64,000 nt of DNA from Pseudonocardia sp. DSM 110487 (lineage in GTDB: Bacteria; Actinomycetota; Actinomycetes; Mycobacteriales; Pseudonocardiaceae), in contig NZ_CP080521.1 of the NCBI RefSeq assembly GCF_019468565.1, forward strand, positions 4,588,001-4,652,000. The letters are read 5' to 3'. Made by a program: the position numbers and the translations under genes. The notes beneath the pieces were generated by a model. The model was not told the origin of the DNA. It searched no databases and worked only from the letters and a program-made list of their open reading frames with translations. This document shows, piece after piece, positions 56,951 to 64,000 of the stretch (its first letter is position 1; each line of letters opens with the position of its first letter).

Positions 56951-58555
56951 TCAGCCCAGCCGCCGCAGCTCCGCCGGTACCGGCACCTCCACCAGCCGCG
57001 GGCCGTCCAAGCTGCCCATCGCGGCCAGCTCCGCCTTCAGCTCCCGCGCCGTCGACACCCGGCAGGCGGGCACGCCGTAGCCTTCGGCGATGCGGACGGC
57101 GTCGAGGTCCGGCAGGTCAAGGCCGGGCGCGTTCTGGACGCCCATCTGGTCGACGAAGCCGCGCAGGGCGCCGTAGCCGCCGTTGCGCAGCACGAGGAAC
57201 GTGATCGGCAGCCGGTGCTGCGCCGCCGTCCAGAGCCCGGTGATGCCGTACTGCGCCGCGCCGTCGCCGAGAACCGCCACGACCGGGCGCTCCGGGTCGG
57301 CCAGCGCGATGCCGACGGCGGCGGGGAGGCCGAAGCCGAGCCCGCCTGCCGCGGGGAAGAGCAGGGAGCGGGGTGCGCGCAGGTCCAGGTGCGTCCAGAA
57401 CTGGGCGGTGTTCGCGGTGGACTCGTTCACCAGGCGGGCACGCGCCGGCATGGCCTCGGTGAGCGCCGCGAACAGGGCGTCGGCGGGGAACGGGGCCTCG
57501 TCGGGCAGCTGCGCATCGGGGATGGTGCGCGGCTCCGGCAGGGATCGGCCGGCTTCCTCGGGGAGCGCGTGCAGCAGCTGCCCGGCGATCGCGGCCACGT
57601 CGCCCACCAGCGCGTCCCCGAACGGGGCCCGTGCCGCCGACCCGGGATCGGAACCCACGGCCACCAGCTCGGTGCCCTCGGGCAGCCACGGGCCTGGCCG
57701 GTGGGCGTGGTAGCGGAACACCGGCGCGCCCAGTACGAGCACGAAATCGTGGCCGGTGAGGTGCTCGGCAACCCCGGCGATGCTCGGGGGCAGCACCCCG
57801 CGCCACTGCGGGTGCCGGGTGGGGAACGGGCAGCGCGGCGGCGTCGGCGCCGTCCACACCGCCGCCAGCCACCGCTCGGCGAGCATGACCACCCGGTCGA
57901 ACGCCAGCTCGTCGTCCACCTCGGGCCCGACGACCAGCGCGGGCGTGCGCGCCGCCGCCATCCGCCCCGCCAGCTCGCCGACCACGTCGGGGTCGGCCGC
58001 ACCGACCCATCGGACTTGGCGCCCCGCCAGCATGGCCACCGCGTCCGCGTCGGCGGGCTGCGCCCAGTCGTCCATCGGCAGCGACACGAACACCGGCCCG
58101 GCCGGCGGCAGGGTGGCCCGGTGGAGCGCCTCGGACAGGGCCCGTGGCACGTCCTGCGCCGTCGCGGGCTCGCACGCCCACTTCACCTGCGGCTCCGGCA
58201 CGCGCACCAGATCCGGCTCGCCGAGCACGGCGTTCAAGCCGACCATCGAGCGGCTCTGCTGGCCCGCGGTCACCACGAGCGGCGTGTGGCTCGCGCGCGC
58301 GTTGGCGAGATTGCCCACCGCGTGCCCGAGGCCGGCGGCGGAGTGGAGGTTCACCAGCGCGGGGCGGCCGGTCGCCTGCGCGTATCCATCGGCCATCGCG
58401 AGCACGGCGCCCTCGTGCAGGCCGAGGATGTAGCGGAAGTCGGGCGGGAAGCCGTCGAGGAACGGCAGCTCGTTGGATCCGGGGTTGCCGAAGACTGTGG
58501 TCAGCCCCCACGTACGCAGGAGGTCGTGGACGACGTTCCGAATGGTGGCCACCAT
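56951..58555 (-). CDS. mdlC: Benzoylformate decarboxylase
   Basis: A 534-residue thiamine-diphosphate enzyme that decarboxylates benzoylformate to benzaldehyde. It tracks the Pseudomonas putida enzyme closely: VFGNPGSNELPFLDGFP (Ser27), RYILGLHEGA (cofactor Glu48), ALVNLHSAAG (His71), CPFPTRHPQWRG, and VFRYHAHRPG (His283). These correspond to the catalytic Ser, Glu and two His of the characterised protein. The diphosphate-binding region is VVAVLGDGAAQYGITGLWTA followed by LRNGGYGALR. The ATG at 58555 follows GAGAGG. It lies downstream of the LigM-like gene across a strong hairpin. A closely related 2-keto acid could be the real substrate. Confidence 0.9.
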   Translation of the reverse strand: MVATIRNVVHDLLRTWGLTTVFGNPGSNELPFLDGFPPDFRYILGLHEGAVLAMADGYAQATGRPALVNLHSAAGLGHAVGNLANARASHTPLVVTAGQQSRSMVGLNAVLGEPDLVRVPEPQVKWACEPATAQDVPRALSEALHRATLPPAGPVFVSLPMDDWAQPADADAVAMLAGRQVRWVGAADPDVVGELAGRMAAARTPALVVGPEVDDELAFDRVVMLAERWLAAVWTAPTPPRCPFPTRHPQWRGVLPPSIAGVAEHLTGHDFVLVLGAPVFRYHAHRPGPWLPEGTELVAVGSDPGSAARAPFGDALVGDVAAIAGQLLHALPEEAGRSLPEPRTIPDAQLPDEAPFPADALFAALTEAMPARARLVNESTANTAQFWTHLDLRAPRSLLFPAAGGLGFGLPAAVGIALADPERPVVAVLGDGAAQYGITGLWTAAQHRLPITFLVLRNGGYGALRGFVDQMGVQNAPGLDLPDLDAVRIAEGYGVPACRVSTARELKAELAAMGSLDGPRLVEVPVPAELRRLG

Positions 58556-58577
58556 CGGATCCTCTCGTGAAACCCGC

Positions 58578-58608
58578 CGGCGGGGCCGGCTCGTGCGCGG
58601 CCCCGCCG
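58578..58608 (-). terminator. Hairpin between the LigM-like gene and mdlC
   Basis: CGGCGGGGCCG (58578-58588) pairs perfectly with CGGCCCCGCCG (58598-58608) around a 9-nt loop. It lies after the O-demethylase stop and before the mdlC ribosome site. It lacks a T-run, so it may only reduce readthrough. Confidence 0.6.
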
Positions 58609-58625
58609 ACGGCGCTCTGGAGCAG

Positions 58626-60026
58626 TCAGACCGTTGCCTTGGACCGCCAGCCCGGCTGGTAGCTCTCGCGGACGACCTCCGCGTACGGCGCGGGGCTCAC
58701 GACGGCGCGCACCGCGAGCTGCTCGTGCGGCTGCACGGTGGGCTTGCGGGTGCCGCCGTCTGGCTCGCCCCAGATGACCTGCACCTCGGCACCGAGCGGC
58801 ACGTCGGGGGCGACGGTCGCCAGCGACAGCACCTTCTTCTCGTTGGCGCTGAAGCCGGTGAAGAGCGAGAGCCCGACGAGCGTTCCGTCGGAGTCGACCA
58901 CCGAGTCGAAGTTGGACGGCCCGTAGTTGGCGTTGGGCAGGTCGAAGAACTGGTAGTCGGGGCCGTCCGTGACCGGCGAGGCCAGCAGCTTGGCGACGTC
59001 CTCCGCGTTCCAGGCCAGCGTGACCTTCCGGCGCTGCTTCTCCGGCTCGATCGCGGCGAGCGCGTCACGTCCGACGAAGTCGTGGTCGTACTTCACGAAC
59101 GACCCGTAGCCCATCTCCCACGGGTTGAGGTAGTAGTCCTCGATGTTGTCGGACACGAAGCTGCCCGCGATGGCGTTGGTGGCCTCGTAGCCCTCGGCGG
59201 GCAGCCACTCGCGGTAGTCGCGCAGCCCGTCGCTCGTGTAGATGGCCGGCAGCGGCGAGGGGATCCAGCCGGACTCGAGCGTGTTGCACGCGTACGCGCG
59301 CGACCCGCACGGCTCCAGCCCGAACTCGCGGCCGGCCTCGAGGATGGTCTCGCGCACCCGGTCGTAGCTGTCGTACGGTCCCCAGATCTCCAGTCCGGGC
59401 GCGCCCGCCATGCCGTGGCGCAGGGTGCGGACGTCCTCACCGCCGATCTTCATGTGGCCGAGGGTGAAGAACCGGGTCTGCTCGACCGGGCCGCCATTGA
59501 GCTTCTCGATGACCTCCCACGCCCGCGGGCCCTGGATCTGGAAGCGCCACAGGTCGCGCGTGACGGCCTTGCCGTAGGGCCGCATCGGTGAGCGCTGGTC
59601 CACCTTGATGTCGACGTCGTAGCCCTGGGTCGCCCGGAACTGCAGGTAGTTGGCCACCGGGGCGCGGCCGACGTAGATGAACTGGTCCTCCGCCAGCCGG
59701 AAGAGGATGCCGTCGCCGATCACCCCGCCCTCGGGCGACACCGGCACGAACTGCTTCGCGGTGTCCACGCGGAACTTCGCGGTGCTGTTGATGCCGTTGT
59801 CGGTGATCAGCTTCAGCGCGTCGCGGCCGGAGATGAAGAGGTTGACCATGTGGTGGCTCTGGTCGAACAGCACGGCCGTCTCGCGCCATGCGATGACCTC
59901 GCGCCGGAAGTTCGTGAACTCGGCCGGCACGACCGGGTAGATGTACGCCCCCAGCTGTGAGTTGCGCAGCAGGTCGACGGTGTCTCCTGCCTGGTCCAAC
60001 ACCTCTTGGAGGTTCTTCGCGCTCAT
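58626..60026 (-). CDS. ligM: Tetrahydrofolate-dependent O-demethylase (LigM/DesA-like, GcvT family)
   Basis: A 466-residue aminomethyltransferase-fold protein of the length and layout of Sphingobium LigM, which moves the methyl group of vanillate or 3-O-methylgallate to tetrahydrofolate. Candidate catalytic positions match: FDQSHHMVNLF (His58/59), IYVGRAPVANYLQF (Arg121), and GSRAYACNTLESGW (Tyr245). NPWEMGYGSFVKYDHDFVGR is a further family block. The ATG at 60026 is preferred because GAGGGTGG precedes it; a GTG three codons earlier is possible. It is transcribed divergently from an orphan response regulator. The product would enter one-carbon metabolism and ring cleavage; other methyl donors such as syringate or sarcosine-like compounds remain possible. 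Confidence 0.82.
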   Translation of the reverse strand: MSAKNLQEVLDQAGDTVDLLRNSQLGAYIYPVVPAEFTNFRREVIAWRETAVLFDQSHHMVNLFISGRDALKLITDNGINSTAKFRVDTAKQFVPVSPEGGVIGDGILFRLAEDQFIYVGRAPVANYLQFRATQGYDVDIKVDQRSPMRPYGKAVTRDLWRFQIQGPRAWEVIEKLNGGPVEQTRFFTLGHMKIGGEDVRTLRHGMAGAPGLEIWGPYDSYDRVRETILEAGREFGLEPCGSRAYACNTLESGWIPSPLPAIYTSDGLRDYREWLPAEGYEATNAIAGSFVSDNIEDYYLNPWEMGYGSFVKYDHDFVGRDALAAIEPEKQRRKVTLAWNAEDVAKLLASPVTDGPDYQFFDLPNANYGPSNFDSVVDSDGTLVGLSLFTGFSANEKKVLSLATVAPDVPLGAEVQVIWGEPDGGTRKPTVQPHEQLAVRAVVSPAPYAEVVRESYQPGWRSKATV

Positions 60027-60184
60027 GCGTGCCACCCTCGTCTTCCGCTCCTACGGTCTCCGGTCAACCTAGGAACGGGTGTACCCGCGCGGACACAGGG
60101 AAATGGCGCGACCGGGACGGCCACCGGAGCGTGGGCGGCCGCGTCATTTGACGTACCGCCTTCAGGGCCCGGAATGATGGGGCG

Positions 60185-60844
60185 GTGAACACGCCCCTGC
60201 GAGTGCTGGTCGTCGACGACCACGCGGTCGTCCGGCGCGGGGTGATCGCCTACCTGGACGTGCTCGACGACGTCGAGGTGGCGGGCGAGGCCGCCGACGG
60301 CGCAGCTGCGCTGGACGTGCTCGCGGAGCTCGCGGTGCACGGCAGGCTGCCCGGCGTCGTGCTGATGGACCTGCAGATGCCGGGCATGGACGGGGTCACC
60401 GCGATCGCGGAGATCCGGCGGCGCCACCCGTCCGTTCAGGTCGTGGTGCTCACCAGCTTCGGGGAGATCGAACGCGTGCACGCCGCCCTGCACGAGGGCG
60501 CGGCGGGCTACCTGCTCAAGGACGCGGGGCCGGGGGAGATCGCCGCCGCGCTGCACGCCGCCGCGCAGGGCGAGGTGTTCCTCGACGCGGCCGTGGCCCG
60601 GCGCCTCGCCCAGGAGATCCGGGCGCCCCGCAGCGGGCTGCGCGCCCTCACCGCTCGCGAGCGCGAGATCCTGCGGCTGGTGGCCGAGGGGCGGTCCAAC
60701 AAGGAGATCGCCGCGACGCTCGTGATCAGCGAGCGCACGGCCCGTACGCACGTCAGCAACCTGCTCGGGAAGCTCGGGCTCGCGTCGCGGACGCAGGCGG
60801 CGCTGCTGGCGATCCGGGAAGGGCTGGTCCCGCCCACGGGGTGA
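60185..60844 (+). CDS. NarL/LuxR-type response regulator, no adjacent kinase
   Basis: A 219-residue regulator very similar to the one at 36644. The receiver begins LRVLVVDDHAVVRRGVIAYL with phosphoacceptor Asp62 in VVLMDLQMPGMDG and Lys in GYLLKDAGPGE. The LuxR helix-turn-helix is LTAREREILRLVAEGRSNKE followed by ISERTARTHVSNLL. The GTG at 60185 starts directly at the domain. It is divergent from the LigM-like gene across a 158-bp gap that includes the symmetric CGGGT-GT-ACCCG, so it may control O-demethylation. The kinase encoded at 37342 is a candidate phosphodonor. Confidence 0.9.
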   Translation: MNTPLRVLVVDDHAVVRRGVIAYLDVLDDVEVAGEAADGAAALDVLAELAVHGRLPGVVLMDLQMPGMDGVTAIAEIRRRHPSVQVVVLTSFGEIERVHAALHEGAAGYLLKDAGPGEIAAALHAAAQGEVFLDAAVARRLAQEIRAPRSGLRALTAREREILRLVAEGRSNKEIAATLVISERTARTHVSNLLGKLGLASRTQAALLAIREGLVPPTG

Positions 60845-60887
60845 GGTCGACCTGTTGCCGCGCGGGTGGATGATCCACACTTGCGGC

Positions 60888-62471
60888 ATGCGCAGGGCCT
60901 CCGCGGTGATCGTGGTGCTCGCCGGACTCGTCTGCATGCTGGTCGGCGCGTTCCTCGACCGCCGGGGCCTGGGTGGGTGGGACCTCGGTGCCGACCTCGA
61001 CCAGCTCACCGCCGGCACGTCCGCCGTCATCGCCGCCGCGGGGCTGCTGTCCCTCTCGCCGGCCCGCAACGCGCGCGTGCTCGCCGCGATCTGCGCCGCC
61101 GCGACCGTCGTGCCGGGAGCTCTCGCGGTCACCGGAGCCGTGGAGTCGGGGCTCCCGGGCCCGTCGACCGGGGTGCTCGCGGTCGGCTCCGCCGTGGTCG
61201 TCCTCGGCACGCTCGCGCGGGCGTTCGAGCGAGACGGCGCCCCGGCGGCCGGCACCGGCGGAACGCGCCGGCTACGGGTGGCCATGGCCGCGGTGGTGGC
61301 GGTGGGCGGCACCGCGCTCGCCGCAGGGGTGGCGGCCACCCTGGTGGTCGACGCGCCGGTCCGGTCGAGCACCACGGCGGTCGTGGACCCGCGACCCGAC
61401 GCCCAGCGGGTGGACGGGGTGCGCTGGGAGTGGGACGCGGACGGATCGGTGCGCGACGTGCGTGCCGCCGGCGCCGGGGTCGTCGTCGCGGGCCAGGACG
61501 GCGTCACCGCGCTGGACGGGGCGACCGGCACGCCGCGGTGGGCGTTCGCGCGCGCCGGAGCGCGCGTGGCCGACCTCGTCGTGAGCCCGGACCGCCGCTC
61601 GGTCGTCGTGGTGCACGAGGGGGCGTCATCGCGAGTCGCGGTCGTCACCGTCCTCGACGCGCTGACCGGCGCCCGGCGCTGGGAGAACGCCGTCGACCGG
61701 CGTCCCGACCTGCTCGTCACCGACACGGTCGTCGCCCTATCGGACTACCAGCGGCCGGACGACGACGCGTACGACCAGCACCCGCTCCGCGCCCGCCAGA
61801 CCGCCCACGACATCGTCACCGGAACCCCGGCGTGGACCTGGGAGCCGCCGCCCGGCTGCGGCAGCTCGCTGGTGCGGTCGCTCGCCGCGGTCCGGGTCGT
61901 GCCGGTGGAGGCGGAGTGCCCGGACGGCGCGACCCTGCACGGGCTCGACGAGCGCACCGGGCAGGCTGCCTGGTCCCTGCAGGTCCGTCCGTTCTCCACG
62001 GCGCCGTCGGACTACGCGGTGCGCGCGTCGAGCGACGGTGCCCTGCTCGTCACCGCGGGGGCCGGCGCGAGCCACGTCGTCGTCGAGTCCGCGAGCGGCC
62101 GCGTGGCCGGTCGGCTCGACACGGACGCGTTTCCCCTTCCGGCCGGCGACGGCCGGGTCCAGCTGCTGGACGGCGATCCGGAGCGCGTGGTGGCGACGGT
62201 CGACGGGAGCGGCGCGGTCCTCCCGGTGCCGCCCGGCTGCGGCCGCGAGGCGGCGGTGGCCGTCACCGGTGCTGCCGTGCTCCGGCTGTGCCGCGGCGAG
62301 CGGAACCTCGACCTGCAGGTGGACGGTGGCGCCGTGGTGCCGCTCGGTCTCCGGCCCGGCGATGTGTTCGCGGGGCTCGACCGCCTGCGGGACGCGTTCG
62401 TCGTGCCCGCCCCCGGCGCGGTCGTGGTCGCCGTCGCCAGCAGCTACGGCACGGTGGTCGGGCTGGGCTGA
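60888..62471 (+). CDS. Membrane-anchored PQQ-like beta-propeller protein
   Basis: A protein of about 527 residues with four likely membrane segments in the first 160 residues (for example SAVIVVLAGLVCMLVGAFLD, and VAMAAVVAVGGTALAAGVAA last). An extracytoplasmic domain of repeated beta strands follows, with motifs such as VTALDGATGTPRWAFAR, TVLDALTGARRWENA and LHGLDERTGQAAWSLQ. These are PQQ-like/WD propeller blades without evident PQQ ligands. Four Cys in the propeller (PGCGSS, AECPDG, PGCGRE, RLCRGE) could form disulfides. The ATG at 60888 is chosen; a TTG at 60855 is the alternative and neither has a good ribosome site. The function is unknown. Confidence 0.7.
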   Translation: MRRASAVIVVLAGLVCMLVGAFLDRRGLGGWDLGADLDQLTAGTSAVIAAAGLLSLSPARNARVLAAICAAATVVPGALAVTGAVESGLPGPSTGVLAVGSAVVVLGTLARAFERDGAPAAGTGGTRRLRVAMAAVVAVGGTALAAGVAATLVVDAPVRSSTTAVVDPRPDAQRVDGVRWEWDADGSVRDVRAAGAGVVVAGQDGVTALDGATGTPRWAFARAGARVADLVVSPDRRSVVVVHEGASSRVAVVTVLDALTGARRWENAVDRRPDLLVTDTVVALSDYQRPDDDAYDQHPLRARQTAHDIVTGTPAWTWEPPPGCGSSLVRSLAAVRVVPVEAECPDGATLHGLDERTGQAAWSLQVRPFSTAPSDYAVRASSDGALLVTAGAGASHVVVESASGRVAGRLDTDAFPLPAGDGRVQLLDGDPERVVATVDGSGAVLPVPPGCGREAAVAVTGAAVLRLCRGERNLDLQVDGGAVVPLGLRPGDVFAGLDRLRDAFVVPAPGAVVVAVASSYGTVVGLG

Positions 62472-62577
62472 CCCGGGGTGAGCCCGGGCACGCCGGTGCG
62501 CGTGCTCTTCCGCGGTACCCGGGGGCGGGCTAGGGTACGACCGGTATCAGGAAGCCTGTCATTCGGCGGGAGGGCTC

Positions 62578-64000
62578 ATGGACACCGCAGCGTTGCGGCA
62601 CGCGTCCGCTCCGGCGCTCGGCAGCTGGCCGTCCCGGCGGGCACGCATCGCGCCGCACCGCCCGGCGCTGGTGGAGGGGGAGCGCACCCTCAGCTACGCC
62701 GAGCTGGCCGATCGCGTCGCCCGGCTGGCCCGCGTGCTGGCCGACCGCGGCATCCGGCCCGGCGACCGGGTCGCCTACCTCGGGGTCAACGCGATCAGCG
62801 TGTTCGAGACGTACTTCGCCACCTGGCTGCTGGGGGCGATCGCGGCGCCGCTGAACTACCGCCTGGCCGCCGCCGAGATCCGGTACATGCTCGAGGACTC
62901 CGGCGCGGCGCTCCTGGTGCACAGCGCCGACACGGACGCGCTGGTGAGCGCGACCGGCCCCGGCGTGCCCGTCCTGGAGGTCGGCCCGGACTACGAGGAC
63001 GCCGTCGCGGCCGCGGCCCCGCTCGCCGACCCACCGGCCGTCACCCTCGACGACCCGGCGATCCTGCTCTACACCTCCGGCACCACCGGCCGGCCCAAGG
63101 CGGCGGTGCTGACCCACGGCAACCTCACCTGGAACACCGTCAACCAGCTCGCCCACGTCGACGTCCTCAGCACCGACCGGGCGCTCTGCATCTCCCCGCT
63201 CTTCCATTGCGTCGGGCTCGGCCAGGTCACGCTGCCGACCCTGTTCAAGGGCGGCTGCGTCGAGCCGCTCGCGAGCTTCGACGCCGGCGCCGTGCTCGCG
63301 CGGATCGGCCAGGCGGGAGTCACGAGCTTCTCCGCGGTGCCCACGATGCTGCAGATGATGGTGGAGCACCCGGGTTGGGAGACCGCGAAGCTCGACACGC
63401 TGCACACGGTCCTCTACGGGGGCTCGGCGGTGCAGGAGCGCGTCGCCCGCGCGTGGCTCGACCGTGGCGTGCAGGTCCAGCAGGGCTACGGCATGACGGA
63501 GGCCTCACCTGGGGTCTACATGGTGCCGAGCGGCGGGGACGCGAACCGGCCGGTGTCGGTCGGGGTGCCGCACTTCGCCACCGAGGTCGCCATGCTCCGG
63601 GACGGTGAACGCGTGCCGGTCGGCCCCGAGCCCGCCGAGCTGCTCGTCCGGGGGCCGCACGTCTTCGCCGGCTACTGGAACCGACCCGATGAGTCGGCCG
63701 CGGCGTTCGTCGACGGCGAGTGGTTTCGCACCGGCGACGTGCTGCGGGTGGCCCCCGACGGCTGGGCCGACGTCGTCGACCGCGTGAAAGACGTGATCAT
63801 CTCCGGTGGGGAGAACATCTACCCCGCCGAGGTCGAAGCCGTGCTGGTGCAGCTGGACGGGGTGGCCGACGCTGCCGTCGTCGCCGTCCCCGACGAGAAG
63901 TGGGGCGAGGTCGGCGCCGCGTATGTCCAGCTCCGGGAGGGCAGTGACATCGCCGAGGCGGACCTGCGCTCGCACCTGCAGGACCACCTCGCCCGCTACA
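62578..64000 (+). CDS. AMP-dependent acyl-CoA synthetase, 3' end outside the window
   Basis: A class I adenylate-forming enzyme; 474 residues are visible of about 500. The ATP loop is LLYTSGTTGRPKAAVLTHGN, then QQGYGMTEASPGVY, and the hinge region WFRTGDVLRVAPDGWADVVD with VKDVIISGGENIYPAEVE. The catalytic Lys near the C-terminus lies beyond the edge. The ATG at 62578 has GGGAGGG ahead. The order of motifs fits a fatty-acid or aromatic-acid CoA ligase (the FadD group); substrate is not assignable. A TAGGGT upstream near 62531 might be a -10 box. Confidence 0.92.
   Translation, partial: MDTAALRHASAPALGSWPSRRARIAPHRPALVEGERTLSYAELADRVARLARVLADRGIRPGDRVAYLGVNAISVFETYFATWLLGAIAAPLNYRLAAAEIRYMLEDSGAALLVHSADTDALVSATGPGVPVLEVGPDYEDAVAAAAPLADPPAVTLDDPAILLYTSGTTGRPKAAVLTHGNLTWNTVNQLAHVDVLSTDRALCISPLFHCVGLGQVTLPTLFKGGCVEPLASFDAGAVLARIGQAGVTSFSAVPTMLQMMVEHPGWETAKLDTLHTVLYGGSAVQERVARAWLDRGVQVQQGYGMTEASPGVYMVPSGGDANRPVSVGVPHFATEVAMLRDGERVPVGPEPAELLVRGPHVFAGYWNRPDESAAAFVDGEWFRTGDVLRVAPDGWADVVDRVKDVIISGGENIYPAEVEAVLVQLDGVADAAVVAVPDEKWGEVGAAYVQLREGSDIAEADLRSHLQDHLARY

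Noticed and set aside
60036..60184. Promoters for the divergent LigM-like gene and orphan regulator
   Set aside because: TAGGTT (minus) and TTGACG (plus) boxes can be seen, but spacing or the partner box is poor, so I did not list them as features.

Overview
The window is a piece of a high-GC (roughly 70% by eye), gene-dense actinobacterial chromosome. GTG starts are frequent, 4-base ATGA/GTGA overlaps are the normal gene junction, sugar importers lack their own ATPase, and two NDMA-dependent alcohol dehydrogenases imply the redox cofactor mycofactocin. Together these suggest a soil actinomycete, plausibly Pseudonocardiaceae; the genus is inference. I see no rRNA or tRNA gene, CRISPR array, transposase, integrase or phage gene.

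Layout. (1) 1-9304: a carbohydrate/acid catabolic locus. A family-5 ABC binding protein runs off the left edge, then a LacI regulator that closes an operon of CoA transferase, signal-less binding-protein-like protein and enoyl-CoA hydratase. Divergent from these is an SDR / aldose-epimerase-like (DUF4432) / Gfo-Idh-MocA / sugar isomerase operon. LacI-type palindromes sit on both minus-strand promoters. (2) 9315-10474: a lone nuclease-like gene framed by 57-bp inverted repeats. (3) 10479-15482: a FadR-type regulator divergent from a sugar ABC importer (binding protein and two permeases) plus an enolase-superfamily enzyme. (4) 15479-19797: P-type ATPase, DMT exporter and a divergent LysR gene. 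(5) 19998-24448: Rieske protein, two amidohydrolases, a haloacetate-dehalogenase-like hydrolase with a full active site, and LysR, all overlapping. (6) 24537-35739: MFS transporter, ADH, ALDH, LLM oxidoreductase, second ADH, AMP ligase, UGSC-family protein and its partner, Zn dehydrogenase, amidohydrolase. (7) 35844-38637: soluble histidine kinase, response regulator and IclR regulator in one operon. (8) 38948-56723: an almost gapless run with two oligopeptide-type ABC importers and one nitrate/sulfonate-type importer around a second UGSC module, an SDR, a second family-5 binding protein and an MFS transporter. (9) 56951-60844: benzoylformate decarboxylase and a LigM-like O-demethylase, divergent from an orphan response regulator. 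(10) 60888-64000: a membrane-anchored beta-propeller protein and an acyl-CoA synthetase cut by the right edge.

The genes read together as uptake and breakdown of aromatic or otherwise unusual organic acids: importers, O-demethylation, 2-keto acid decarboxylation, alcohol to aldehyde to acid oxidation, CoA activation and CoA transfer. The regulators are local, and most sit within or beside the operon they probably control.

The most interesting unexplained content is a duplicated gene pair, a UGSC-family protein with Cys in place of selenocysteine plus a ~355-residue partner. It occurs once in a dehydrogenase/ligase operon and once, with a third small CxxC protein, in the middle of three ABC importers. 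Several operon ends also carry long palindromes of unrelated sequence.
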